From the NCBI GenBank assembly GCA_017987615.1, contig JAGNTI010000021.1:1-12661 (forward strand): a stretch of DNA of 12,661 nt, read 5' to 3'. The DNA is from Sediminibacterium sp. (GTDB lineage Bacteria; Bacteroidota; Bacteroidia; Chitinophagales; Chitinophagaceae). The notes beneath the pieces are model-generated. The model saw only the letters and a list, made by a program, of their open reading frames with translations. It was not told the DNA's origin and searched no databases. Within the stretch, counting starts at the first letter, position 1, and each line of letters opens with the position of its first letter. Below are positions 5,882-12,661 of this stretch, one piece after another. The translations under genes and the position numbers were made by a program.

Positions 5882-7039
5882 ATGGATTTTAATTTAACCG
5901 AAGAGCAGCTGATGATACAAGCTGCAGCACGTAATTTCGCAAAAAATAGTTGTTTACCAGGTGTTATTGAAAGGGATGAGAAACAATCATTCCCTAAGGA
6001 ACAAATTATGCAATTAGCAGAGCTTGGCTTTATGGGTATGATGGTGAGTCCTAACTATGGAGGTGCGGGCATGGACACTATTAGCTATGTGCTTGCCATG
6101 GAAGAAATTAGTAAAATTGACGCCAGCGTTAGCGTATGTATGAGCGTTAACAATAGCCTTGTATGCTGGGGTTTAGAAACATTTGGAACTGAAGCTCAAA
6201 AACAAAAATATTTAACCCCACTTGCAAAGGGTATTAAAGACAATGACCTTTACATTGGTGCATTTTTATTAAGTGAACCTGAAGCGGGTAGTGATGCTAC
6301 CAGTCAGCAAACAACTGCCGAAGACAAAGGCGATTATTATTTGTTAAATGGCACAAAAAACTGGATTACCAATGGATCTAGTGCCTCTGTATATTTAGTG
6401 ATTGCACAAACCGATCCTGCAAAAGGAAGTAAAGGTATCAATGCATTTATCGTAGAAAAAAACAGCCCTGGCGTTACCGTTGGAGCGAAAGAAAATAAAT
6501 TAGGTATTAGAGGCAGTGATACACACTCTATCATGTTTAACGATGTTAAAGTACCTAAAGAAAATAGAATTGGTGAAGATGGATTTGGTTTTAAGTTTGC
6601 CATGAAAACACTTGCTGGTGGACGTATTGGTATTGCCGCACAAGCACTAGGTATTGCAAGTGGTGCTTACGAATTAGCACTTGGTTATAGCAAACAAAGA
6701 AAAGCATTTGGTAAAGAAATTATGCACCACCAAGCGATTCAGTTTAAACTTGCAGACATGGCTACAAAAGTTGAAGCAGCCAGGTTACTTTGTTTTAAAG
6801 CGGCTGCTGATAAAGATGAACATAAAGATTATGGATTCTCTTCATCGATGGCAAAAGTGTATGCAAGTGAAGCAGCCATGTGGATTGCTACAGAAGCGGT
6901 TCAAGTGCACGGTGGCTATGGTTTTGTTAAAGAATACCATGTAGAACGCCTCATGCGAGATGCAAAAATTACACAGATTTATGAGGGTACCTCAGAAATC
7001 CAAAGAATTGTAATTAGCCGTCATATTTTGACAAACTAA
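5882..7039 (+). CDS. Acyl-CoA dehydrogenase, short-chain/butyryl-CoA type
   Basis: This is an FAD flavoenzyme that introduces the alpha-beta double bond into acyl-CoA in beta-oxidation and passes electrons to ETF. The 385 residues are full length. The N-terminal helical domain starts MDFNLTEEQL; SEPEAGSDA (131-139) is in the middle beta domain with WITNG (161-165). The C-terminal helical domain has the AGGRIGIAAQALGIA stretch (245-259), QVHGGYGF (341-348) and QIYEGTSEIQR (365-375). E368 in IYEGT is the catalytic base position of short- and medium-chain enzymes, in contrast to isovaleryl- or long-chain-type enzymes, where the base is elsewhere. Exact chain-length specificity is not certain. 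The ATG at 5882 is preferred over an in-frame TTG at 5861, which lies inside the -7 box. The stop is 6 bases from the stop of the convergent ABC-F gene, and the sequence between is all T. Confidence 0.93.
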   Translation: MDFNLTEEQLMIQAAARNFAKNSCLPGVIERDEKQSFPKEQIMQLAELGFMGMMVSPNYGGAGMDTISYVLAMEEISKIDASVSVCMSVNNSLVCWGLETFGTEAQKQKYLTPLAKGIKDNDLYIGAFLLSEPEAGSDATSQQTTAEDKGDYYLLNGTKNWITNGSSASVYLVIAQTDPAKGSKGINAFIVEKNSPGVTVGAKENKLGIRGSDTHSIMFNDVKVPKENRIGEDGFGFKFAMKTLAGGRIGIAAQALGIASGAYELALGYSKQRKAFGKEIMHHQAIQFKLADMATKVEAARLLCFKAAADKDEHKDYGFSSSMAKVYASEAAMWIATEAVQVHGGYGFVKEYHVERLMRDAKITQIYEGTSEIQRIVISRHILTN

Positions 7040-7045
7040 TTTTTT

Positions 7046-9007
7046 TTAGGATTCCATTTCTAACACTTTTTCAAAAACAGTTTCATACTCGGTATTGAGT
7101 GTGGCTAGTTTTTGTTGCACCGTTTTATATTCGGTTTCAAGTGTAGCAAATTTTGCTGGATTGGTATATGTATCTGGGTTACCAAGTTCCTGTTCAATAT
7201 TTTCTTTTTGAACTTTGGTGTTATTGATATCCAGTTCAAGTGTTTGCAATCTCTTTTTTTGCTTTTGTAATTCCTTTTGAAAGTCTTTATCAATAGCCGT
7301 GTTTGGTGCTGGCGCTTTTACTTCGGGAGCTTTAACTTTTGGCGCTGGGGCAGGAGTAGGGGCAGAAGTCGTAGTGCCCGATCCTTTATTTTCTTTTTGT
7401 TTGGCCGCCATACGTTCATTCCATTCTACCCACTCGGCATAAGTACCTTTAAACTCTTTAATTTGATGGTCTACAATTTCCCAAATTTTATTGGCCGTTT
7501 GAGAAATAAAATAACGGTCGTGACTAATTAAAATATAACTGCCTTCGTACTTATTAAGTGCACCCGCTAGTAACTCTACAGAGTGCATGTCAAGGTGGTT
7601 GGTAGGTTCATCCAGTAATAAAAAGTTAGCCTTACTCACCATTGTTTTGGCAAGTGCTACCCTTGCTTTTTCCCCACCACTTAATACGCGTATTTTTTTA
7701 TCTACATCGTCGCCACTAAATAAAAATGCACCTAATATACTGCGTAATTCAACGTCTGTTTTTTTACTACCACACTGCTGCATCTCTTCAAGTATTGTAT
7801 TGGTGAGTGTTAAAGCCTCTAGCTGATGCTGTGCGTAAAAACTTTCTTCAACATTATGCCCCCAAACCCTTTCACCACTATGTTGCTCGGTTCCTCCCAC
7901 AATACGAAGGATGGTAGATTTACCTTTACCGTTGGCACCAATCAGTGCAATTTTATCACCACGTTCAATTTCGGCAGTTGTATTGTTTACGATGGTTAAA
8001 TCACCAAAACTTTTAGAAATATTTTTTAAATCAACAAGCACTTTGCCCGGTACTTTATCGAGTTGAAAATTAATACGCAAATCAGGACGCTCCAATTGAA
8101 CGTCATCAATTTTGTCTATTTTATCAAGACGCTTTTGAATACTCTGAGCCTGTGCAGCTTTACTAGCTTTGGCTTTAAAGCGTTCTATAAATCTTTCTTG
8201 CTGACGAATATAATCTTGCTGATTTTCAAAAGCCTTTTGTTGCATTTCTATACGCAACGCTTTTTCCGTTTCGTAATAATTATAATCACCACTATAAATA
8301 TGTAAAGACTGTTGGTATACTTCTACAATCTTGTTAACCATACGGTTTAAGAAAAACTTATCGTGGCTCACAATCACCACACTGCCTTGGTAATGCAATA
8401 AATATTTTTCTAACCACTCGATAGATGGTAAGTCGAGGTGGTTGGTAGGTTCATCCAGTAACAATACATCGGGCTGTTGCAAAATCATTTTAGCAAGTAG
8501 CACACGCATACGCCATCCACCACTAAATTCTTTATAGGGTCTTTTTAAATCTTGATTGCTAAAACCAAGTCCATGCAATACTTCTTCGGCCTTGTGCTGA
8601 ATATTATAACCATCTAATACATCAAGTTCATGCAGCGCATCCGTGTATTTAATTAGTAGGTCGTTGTTTTCTGAATCTTTTTCGAGTGCAATACCAAGTG
8701 CTTCAATTTCTTTTTCGAGTGCTCTAACGCGTTCAAATGCACCAAGTGCTACTTCGGTAATGGTTTCACTGGTATCAAAACTTAATAAATCTTGGTGCAA
8801 ATATCCAATAGTGGTATCCCTGCTTTTTTCAACAGTTCCTTTAGAAGGAGTATATTCTCCAACCAACACTTTAAGTAAGGTAGACTTACCGGTACCATTA
8901 TAACCAATAAGGCCAATACGATCTCCTGGTTGAATATGCCATGTAGCGTCTTCTACAATAACCCTTGCACCAAATTCGAACGTTACATTTTGTAAACCAA
9001 TAAGCAT
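7046..9007 (-). CDS. ABC-F family ATPase (Uup/YdiF-like)
   Basis: This is a soluble protein with two ATP-binding cassettes and no membrane domain, as in ABC-F proteins, which act on ribosomes. The 653 residues contain Walker A motifs GYNGTGKST (35-43) and GANGKGKST (357-365), signatures FSGGW (161-165) and LSGGE (442-446), and LLLDEPTNHLD in both halves (182-192, 463-473). An inter-domain linker of charged helices (about 245-305) corresponds to the ABC-F interdomain (P-site tRNA interaction) motif. After a Pro/Ala/Lys-rich tether (about 549-568) a C-terminal coiled coil (about 574-650) resembles the Uup C-terminal domain. This layout suggests a housekeeping Uup/YdiF-like member rather than an antibiotic-resistance ABC-F. 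The gene upstream on the same strand ends 53 bases before this ATG, and a -7 element sits in that gap. Confidence 0.93.
   Translation of the reverse strand: MLIGLQNVTFEFGARVIVEDATWHIQPGDRIGLIGYNGTGKSTLLKVLVGEYTPSKGTVEKSRDTTIGYLHQDLLSFDTSETITEVALGAFERVRALEKEIEALGIALEKDSENNDLLIKYTDALHELDVLDGYNIQHKAEEVLHGLGFSNQDLKRPYKEFSGGWRMRVLLAKMILQQPDVLLLDEPTNHLDLPSIEWLEKYLLHYQGSVVIVSHDKFFLNRMVNKIVEVYQQSLHIYSGDYNYYETEKALRIEMQQKAFENQQDYIRQQERFIERFKAKASKAAQAQSIQKRLDKIDKIDDVQLERPDLRINFQLDKVPGKVLVDLKNISKSFGDLTIVNNTTAEIERGDKIALIGANGKGKSTILRIVGGTEQHSGERVWGHNVEESFYAQHQLEALTLTNTILEEMQQCGSKKTDVELRSILGAFLFSGDDVDKKIRVLSGGEKARVALAKTMVSKANFLLLDEPTNHLDMHSVELLAGALNKYEGSYILISHDRYFISQTANKIWEIVDHQIKEFKGTYAEWVEWNERMAAKQKENKGSGTTTSAPTPAPAPKVKAPEVKAPAPNTAIDKDFQKELQKQKKRLQTLELDINNTKVQKENIEQELGNPDTYTNPAKFATLETEYKTVQQKLATLNTEYETVFEKVLEMES
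7593..7618. repeat. 26-bp exact direct repeat, copy 1 (second Walker B/D-loop of ABC-F gene)
   Basis: The 26 bases 7593-7618 are identical to 8436-8461, 843 bases apart (281 codons). Both copies encode LLLDEPTNHL on the minus strand, in the second and first ATPase domain respectively. Identity extends to the wobble positions, so codon choice has converged or been homogenised. Confidence 0.85.
8436..8461. repeat. 26-bp exact direct repeat, copy 2 (first Walker B/D-loop of ABC-F gene)
   Basis: This is the partner of 7593-7618, in the same orientation and the same reading frame. It encodes the Walker B region of the first ATPase domain (residues about 182-191). Confidence 0.85.
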
Positions 9008-9029
9008 ATCTAGACTGTATTTGTGGCCG

Positions 9030-9037
9030 CAAAGGTA
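9030..9037 (-). promoter_or_regulatory. Candidate -7 promoter element for the ABC-F gene
   Basis: On the minus strand this reads TACCTTTG, an exact TAnnTTTG match, 22 bases before the ABC-F ATG. The nearest -33 candidate is TTTA (9056-9059) at an 18-base spacing, so only a partial match. The ABC-F gene may thus have its own promoter, or be read through from the upstream gene as well. Confidence 0.45.
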
Positions 9038-9060
9038 ACCCCAAATTTTATAACCTAAAC

Positions 9061-10071
9061 CTACTTATTGGGTTTGTATTCAATTATAATTTTGGCGTTC
9101 TTTTTTTCGTCAGAAGTTAAAAATATCTCCTGCCTTTTTTTACCAATGGTAACCACCATAATGGCGGTGTTAGGGGGTATTTCACCAAGGTTTTCAGCCA
9201 CTAGGATAAGCTCATGGGTAGAGGCTTCGGTGCCAGAATTAAAAGAGTAGGTTAGTGGCTGGTAATTGAGCTTGCCTTTTTTAATAACCTGCTCATTATT
9301 ATGGTACAAACTAATGGTATCATTATCAATGGTTCCGTTGTCAAAAAGCTCAACTTTAACAGCTGGCTCGGAACTGATAATTCGCTTGATTAAAAAATTA
9401 TCTCTTTGTACAAGTACTTTAGGGGTAGTATTTGCCCCTGCAGACTTTTTAATATCGGGAGCAGATAATTTGTCAGTATTAACTGATTTATCTGTGTTGT
9501 TATCTTTAAGTATAACATCAGTATCTGTTTTAGAAGGCTTAACCATTGGCTTTTGTTGTGTAATAGGAACCACTGGTTTGGGATGCGCTAAAAAATCTTC
9601 TAATTCAAAATCACTTTTTAAAACCCGCTCCAGATATACTTTTCCGCTGCCACAATCTTTTTTATTTTTTGCATTGGTAGAAATAAATGTTCCCTGCAAA
9701 ACTTCTAATTTTCCAATTTTTACATAGTCGAGGTAGCAGGTCATTAAACAGGGTTCGCTATTGCTTCCAATTTTTAACTCAACGAGTTTTAGTTCCTTTA
9801 AAATTAAATTTTTGCTGCTAGCGGTATAAATCCCTTGCATCGTAGATTTTCCATAAAACACCGTAGACTTATATGAATACGTAACACCCTTAACGCTATT
9901 ATCAGATTGCTGGTCTATTTGTACCTCGTATTTGTACATTTCTTCACCAATATCATCTCTAAAAATACCATTGGCCGCACTAAAATAGCCTCTCCAAATA
10001 CCCGTGATTTTTTGGGCCTGAAGGCTAGTAGTTAAAAGCAATAAAGAAAATAGGGTAAAAGTCAATCTCAT
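9061..10071 (-). CDS. Secreted protein of unknown function with two conserved-looking domains
   Basis: I cannot assign a function. The 336 residues start with a type I signal peptide (hydrophobic 3-17, likely cleavage after SLQA, residue 19), so the protein is periplasmic or exported. A first domain (about 21-152) begins ITGIWRGYF and contains YKYEVQIDQ, GVTYSYKSTVFYGKSTMQG and three cysteines (C108, C112, C140); the many alternating hydrophobic residues suggest beta structure. Residues 160-222 are a low-complexity linker rich in Lys, Asp, Thr and Pro, with a small NTDK repeat (192-201). A second domain (about 225-334) holds VELFDNGTIDNDTISLYHNN and VAENLGEIPPNTAIMVV, a pattern I recall from secreted and OmpA-linked proteins of Bacteroidota, from memory only. 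It diverges from thrS and lies upstream of the ABC-F gene with a 53-base gap; neither neighbour suggests a role. Confidence 0.85.
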   Translation of the reverse strand: MRLTFTLFSLLLLTTSLQAQKITGIWRGYFSAANGIFRDDIGEEMYKYEVQIDQQSDNSVKGVTYSYKSTVFYGKSTMQGIYTASSKNLILKELKLVELKIGSNSEPCLMTCYLDYVKIGKLEVLQGTFISTNAKNKKDCGSGKVYLERVLKSDFELEDFLAHPKPVVPITQQKPMVKPSKTDTDVILKDNNTDKSVNTDKLSAPDIKKSAGANTTPKVLVQRDNFLIKRIISSEPAVKVELFDNGTIDNDTISLYHNNEQVIKKGKLNYQPLTYSFNSGTEASTHELILVAENLGEIPPNTAIMVVTIGKKRQEIFLTSDEKKNAKIIIEYKPNK

Positions 10072-10076
10072 TGGCG

Positions 10077-10084
10077 CAAATGTA
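10077..10084 (-). promoter_or_regulatory. Candidate -7 promoter element for the secreted-protein gene
   Basis: On the minus strand this reads TACATTTG, an exact TAnnTTTG match. Only 5 bases separate it from the ATG at 10071, so a transcript from it would be leaderless or nearly so. No good -33 TTTG is at 19-20 bases. The 10072-10195 gap also holds the thrS promoter on the other strand. Confidence 0.4.
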
Positions 10085-10146
10085 AGCTCTTACAAAAGTA
10101 TTAAAATCTAAAGAAGCGTTAAAACGGAAAACTCACCGCTTTCCTT

Positions 10147-10154
10147 TATTTTTG
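10147..10154 (+). promoter_or_regulatory. Candidate -7 promoter element for thrS-infC
   Basis: TATTTTTG fits TAnnTTTG exactly, 41 bases before the thrS ATG. No TTTG lies at the -33 position. The transcript would start near 10160, just at the foot of the hairpin at 10161-10177. Confidence 0.5.
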
Positions 10155-10160
10155 CAGGAG

Positions 10161-10177
10161 TAACCCATTAGGGGTTA
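10161..10177 (+). promoter_or_regulatory. Hairpin at the 5' end of the thrS leader
   Basis: TAACCC (10161-10166), loop ATTAG and GGGTTA (10172-10177) make a perfect 6-bp stem. If transcription starts near 10160 the stem would sit at the extreme 5' end of the thrS-infC mRNA, where it could protect the RNA or act in control. Its loop does not copy a threonine anticodon, so E. coli-type tRNA mimicry is not evident. Confidence 0.4.
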
Positions 10178-10195
10178 AACAGTTAAGTTAGACCT

Positions 10196-12133
10196 ATGAT
10201 AAATATAACATTTCCAGATGGTGCCGTAAGGCAATATGAAGCAGGTATTTCTGCCGACGGCATTGCAAAATCGATTAGTGAAGGACTCGCCAGAAAAGTT
10301 TTGGCTGCCACTGTTAATGGTGAAGTTTGGGACAGTACTAGACCCATCACAGCGGACGCTTCTTTACAATTATTAACCTGGGATGATGACGCAGGTAAAA
10401 ATACCTTTTGGCACTCATCTGCACACTTAATGGCAGAAGCTGTTGAAGCTTTATACCCTGGTGTAAAATTTTGGGTAGGGCCTGCACTTGATAAAGGATT
10501 TTATTACGATATAGATTTAGGTGATCGTCATTTAACGGAAGATGATTTAATTGCCATCGAAAGAAAAATGAATGAGCTTGCAAAACAAGCCAATACATTT
10601 ACAAGAAAAGAAATTTCTAAAGCAGATGCCATCGCTTATTTTACTGAGCGTAATGATCCGTACAAATTAGATTTATTAGAAGGTCTACAAGATGGTAATA
10701 TCACACTCTACTCACAAGGTAATTTTACCGACTTATGTAGAGGGCCACACATTCCAAATACAGGAGCTATTAAAGCCATCAAACTCACCAATATAGCAGG
10801 TGCTTATTGGAAGGGTAACGAAAAAAATAAAATGCTAACACGCTTGTATGGCGTGACTTTCCCGAATCAAAAGGAATTAGATGCATATCTTTTAATGCTT
10901 GAAGAAGCTAAAAAAAGAGATCACCGAAAACTAGGTAAAGAACTAGGCATTTTTACCATGGATGATGATGTGGGTCAGGGTCTTCCTTTATGGTTACCAA
11001 ATGGAACCATCATTATTGAAGAATTAGAAAAATTAGCAAAAGAAACGGAAGAAGTTGCTGGGTATAAGCGTGTGGTAACACCGCATATTGCCAAAGAAAG
11101 TATGTACCTCACCAGTGGTCACTTACCATACTATGCAGATAGTATGTTTCCGCCGATGGAACTAGATGGTACCAAGTATTATTTGAAAGCAATGAACTGT
11201 CCGCATCACCATAAAATATTTGATGCAGAACCAAAAAGTTACAAAGACTTACCATACCGTATTGCTGAATATGGAACCTGTTACAGATATGAACAAAGTG
11301 GTGAATTATTTGGACTGATGCGTGTACGTTGCTTACACATGAATGATGCGCATATTTATTGTAACAAAGAACAATTTGCCGCCGAATTTAGAGCTGTAAA
11401 TGACATGTATACCAAGTACTTTAAAATATTTGGTATTGATAAATACGTGATGCGATTAAGCTTACATGAGCCGTCTAAATTAGGCGCCAAATACGTAAAT
11501 GAACCAGCTTTATGGAAAGAAACGGAAGCAATGGTGCGTCAGGTGCTTATTGAATCTGAAATCCCTTATATCGAGGTTCCAGACGAAGCTGCGTTTTATG
11601 GCCCTAAAATTGACGTTCAAATTTGGAGTGCGATTGGTAGAGAATTTACCCTTGCAACCAACCAAGTAGACTTTAATTCAGGCAATAAATTCAAATTAAG
11701 CTACAATAACCAAAACAATCAGCCCGAAGTTCCACTTATTATTCACCGTGCACCACTTGGTACCCACGAACGTTTTATTGGATTTTTACTAGAACACTAT
11801 GCGGGTAAATTCCCGGTTTGGTTGGCACCTTTACAGGTTAAAATCTTACCTATCTCCGATAAGTTTATGGAGTTTGCAGAAGGCGTTAAAAAACAGCTAA
11901 AAGCAGCAGGGGTAAGGGTTGAGATAGATGACAGGTCCGAAAAAATTGGTAAAAAAATTAGAGATACCGAGCTTCAACGCGTTCCATATATGCTAGTTGT
12001 AGGGGAGAAAGAGACCCTCGAAAACAAGCTTTCGGTGCGCAGGCAAGGCAAGGGAGATTTAGGCATGCAAGACACGCAGGTATTTATCGATGCAATTATT
12101 CAGGAAATTCATGAACGTAAATCCGGCGAATAG
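10196..12133 (+). CDS. thrS: Threonine--tRNA ligase
   Basis: This cytoplasmic class II aminoacyl-tRNA synthetase attaches threonine to tRNA-Thr and edits mis-attached serine. The 645 residues are full length (E. coli 642). Domains in order are TGS (about 1-62), the editing domain with HSSAH (H73, H77) and CRGPH (C181, H185), the catalytic core (about 245-540) with zinc ligands C335 (MNCPHH), H386 (NDAH) and H517 (IIHRAPLG), and the anticodon-binding domain (about 545-640). Motif 2 reads FGLMRVRCLHMNDAHIY, differing from the E. coli GFTQDDAH form but keeping the arginines and zinc histidine. The ATG at 10196 gives the usual MINITFPDG start. infC follows after 53 bases with no terminator visible, as in the thrS-infC-rpmI-rplT arrangement of many bacteria. 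Confidence 0.97.
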   Translation: MINITFPDGAVRQYEAGISADGIAKSISEGLARKVLAATVNGEVWDSTRPITADASLQLLTWDDDAGKNTFWHSSAHLMAEAVEALYPGVKFWVGPALDKGFYYDIDLGDRHLTEDDLIAIERKMNELAKQANTFTRKEISKADAIAYFTERNDPYKLDLLEGLQDGNITLYSQGNFTDLCRGPHIPNTGAIKAIKLTNIAGAYWKGNEKNKMLTRLYGVTFPNQKELDAYLLMLEEAKKRDHRKLGKELGIFTMDDDVGQGLPLWLPNGTIIIEELEKLAKETEEVAGYKRVVTPHIAKESMYLTSGHLPYYADSMFPPMELDGTKYYLKAMNCPHHHKIFDAEPKSYKDLPYRIAEYGTCYRYEQSGELFGLMRVRCLHMNDAHIYCNKEQFAAEFRAVNDMYTKYFKIFGIDKYVMRLSLHEPSKLGAKYVNEPALWKETEAMVRQVLIESEIPYIEVPDEAAFYGPKIDVQIWSAIGREFTLATNQVDFNSGNKFKLSYNNQNNQPEVPLIIHRAPLGTHERFIGFLLEHYAGKFPVWLAPLQVKILPISDKFMEFAEGVKKQLKAAGVRVEIDDRSEKIGKKIRDTELQRVPYMLVVGEKETLENKLSVRRQGKGDLGMQDTQVFIDAIIQEIHERKSGE

Positions 12134-12186
12134 CCTAAATAGCTTTATCTTTATCCTTCAAAATATTACTAACAAAACAAGTTTTA

Positions 12187-12661
12187 ATGGCATTACCACC
12201 AAGAGGCGGCGGAAGATTTAACCCAAGGTTCCAAAGACAACAAGAACCAGAACACCGAATTAACGACAGAATTAGAGTACCACAGGTTCGTTTAGTAGGC
12301 GATAACGTTGAAGTAGGCGTTTATTCTACACAAGAGGCACTTAAAATTGCTCAAGAACAAGAATTAGACCTTGTTGAAATATCTCCAACCGCAGATCCTC
12401 CAGTTTGTAAGGTAATAGATTATAAAAAGTTCTTATACGAGAAAAAGCGCAAGGAGAAGGAAATGAAAGCCAACTCCAAGCAGTCTGAAATCAAAGAAAT
12501 AAGGTTTACACCAAGTACCGATGATCATGACTTTAATTTTAAGGCTAAACACGCCGAAAATTTCTTAAAAGACGGTAATAAGGTTAAAGCTTACGTCCAA
12601 TTTAAGGGTAGAGCCATTATGTTCCAGGACAGAGGCCAATTACTGCTTCTTAAGTTTGCAG
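12187..12661 (+). CDS. infC: Translation initiation factor IF-3, 3' end cut by the window
   Basis: IF3 binds the 30S subunit, keeps it apart from 50S and checks start-codon pairing. The window shows 158 codons plus one base. After an Arg/Gly/Gln-rich N-terminal tail ([20 protein letters not shown]) comes [16 protein letters not shown] (23-38), [20 protein letters not shown] (60-79), [13 protein letters not shown] (80-92), the linker into the C-domain, and [14 protein letters not shown] (103-116) with [14 protein letters not shown] (137-150). These are the two IF3 domains; about 15 or more residues of the C-domain should follow. The start here is ATG at 12187, giving a tail longer than the E. 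coli one. E. coli infC uses the rare AUU start for self-control; here the ATG suggests that control is absent. It lies 53 bases after thrS, and rpmI and rplT are expected next. Confidence 0.95.
   Translation, partial: MALPPRGGGRFNPRFQRQQEPEHRINDRIRVPQVRLVGDNVEVGVYSTQEALKIAQEQELDLVEISPTADPPVCKVIDYKKFLYEKKRKEKEMKANSKQSEIKEIRFTPSTDDHDFNFKAKHAENFLKDGNKVKAYVQFKGRAIMFQDRGQLLLLKFA

Noticed and set aside
7277..7531. Arg/Ser-rich open frame on the plus strand (RGRSRSARS)
   Set aside because: It is the complement of the Pro/Ala/Lys-rich tether of the ABC-F protein.
7046..9007. ABC-F protein as an antibiotic-resistance determinant
   Set aside because: The long C-terminal coiled coil after a Pro/Ala tether and the chromosomal core context fit Uup/YdiF-like housekeeping members. 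No resistance-type leader or mobile element is nearby.
9266..9727. 153-codon plus-strand frame inside the secreted-protein gene
   Set aside because: Its apparent hydrophobic and Ser-rich content is the complement of the Lys/Asp/Thr linker and beta domains of the real gene, which has a signal peptide and a promoter element.
10114..10144. Inverted repeats AAGCG/CGCTT and GGAAA/TTTCC upstream of the thrS promoter
   Set aside because: Arms of 5 bases with long loops are expected by chance in this composition; the two pairings also exclude each other.
12134..12186. Possible separate infC promoter (TATCTTTA at 12146-12153)
   Set aside because: It misses the final G of TAnnTTTG and has no -33 box; read-through from thrS explains infC expression well enough.

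Overview
The window looks like an ordinary stretch of core chromosome from a member of the Bacteroidota, possibly Chitinophagaceae or a close relative. Three things point there. Every intergenic region that should hold a promoter carries an exact TAnnTTTG element, the -7 box of the Bacteroidota housekeeping sigma factor. Ribosome-binding sites are not obvious. The gene content fits: a bacilliredoxin and BshB1 of the bacillithiol pathway, a zinc-free type B L31, AguA/AguB, and a secreted protein of a type I associate with Chitinophagaceae. The family-level placement rests on recall, not on a search. I see no transposase, integrase, CRISPR array, tRNA, rRNA or phage gene, and no clearly new system.

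Layout, left to right. Positions 1-120 are the 3' end of a bacilliredoxin gene (BrxA/BrxB family). A hairpin and a promoter element follow, then lgt (prolipoprotein diacylglyceryl transferase, 209-1369) and, 3 bases later, a YajQ-family gene (1373-1864). The type B L31 gene (1957-2208) has its own textbook promoter, a small leader hairpin and a strong intrinsic terminator. Next is a tight same-strand cluster, 2298-5814: bshB1, aguB, aguA (TTG start) and a lipoprotein-type N-acetylmuramoyl-L-alanine amidase, with gaps of 20, 12 and 17 bases. An acyl-CoA dehydrogenase gene (5882-7039) follows, behind a perfect 14-bp palindrome and a 9-bp direct repeat.

On the minus strand, converging on the dehydrogenase with only 6 bases between stop codons, are an ABC-F ATPase gene (9007-7046) and, upstream of it, a gene for a 336-residue secreted protein of unknown function (10071-9061). 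That gene diverges from thrS (10196-12133), which is followed by the 5' part of infC (from 12187, cut by the window end), the start of the widespread thrS-infC-rpmI-rplT translation cluster.

How the genes relate: the bacilliredoxin and BshB1 both belong to bacillithiol-based thiol homeostasis. AguA and AguB carry out consecutive steps from agmatine to putrescine. Lgt modifies lipoprotein precursors, and the amidase here is a predicted client. L31, ThrRS, IF3 and the ABC-F ATPase belong to translation. The points most worth a second look are the palindrome at 5840-5853, the unknown secreted protein, the L31 leader, and the Tyr replacing the E. coli catalytic-region His in Lgt.
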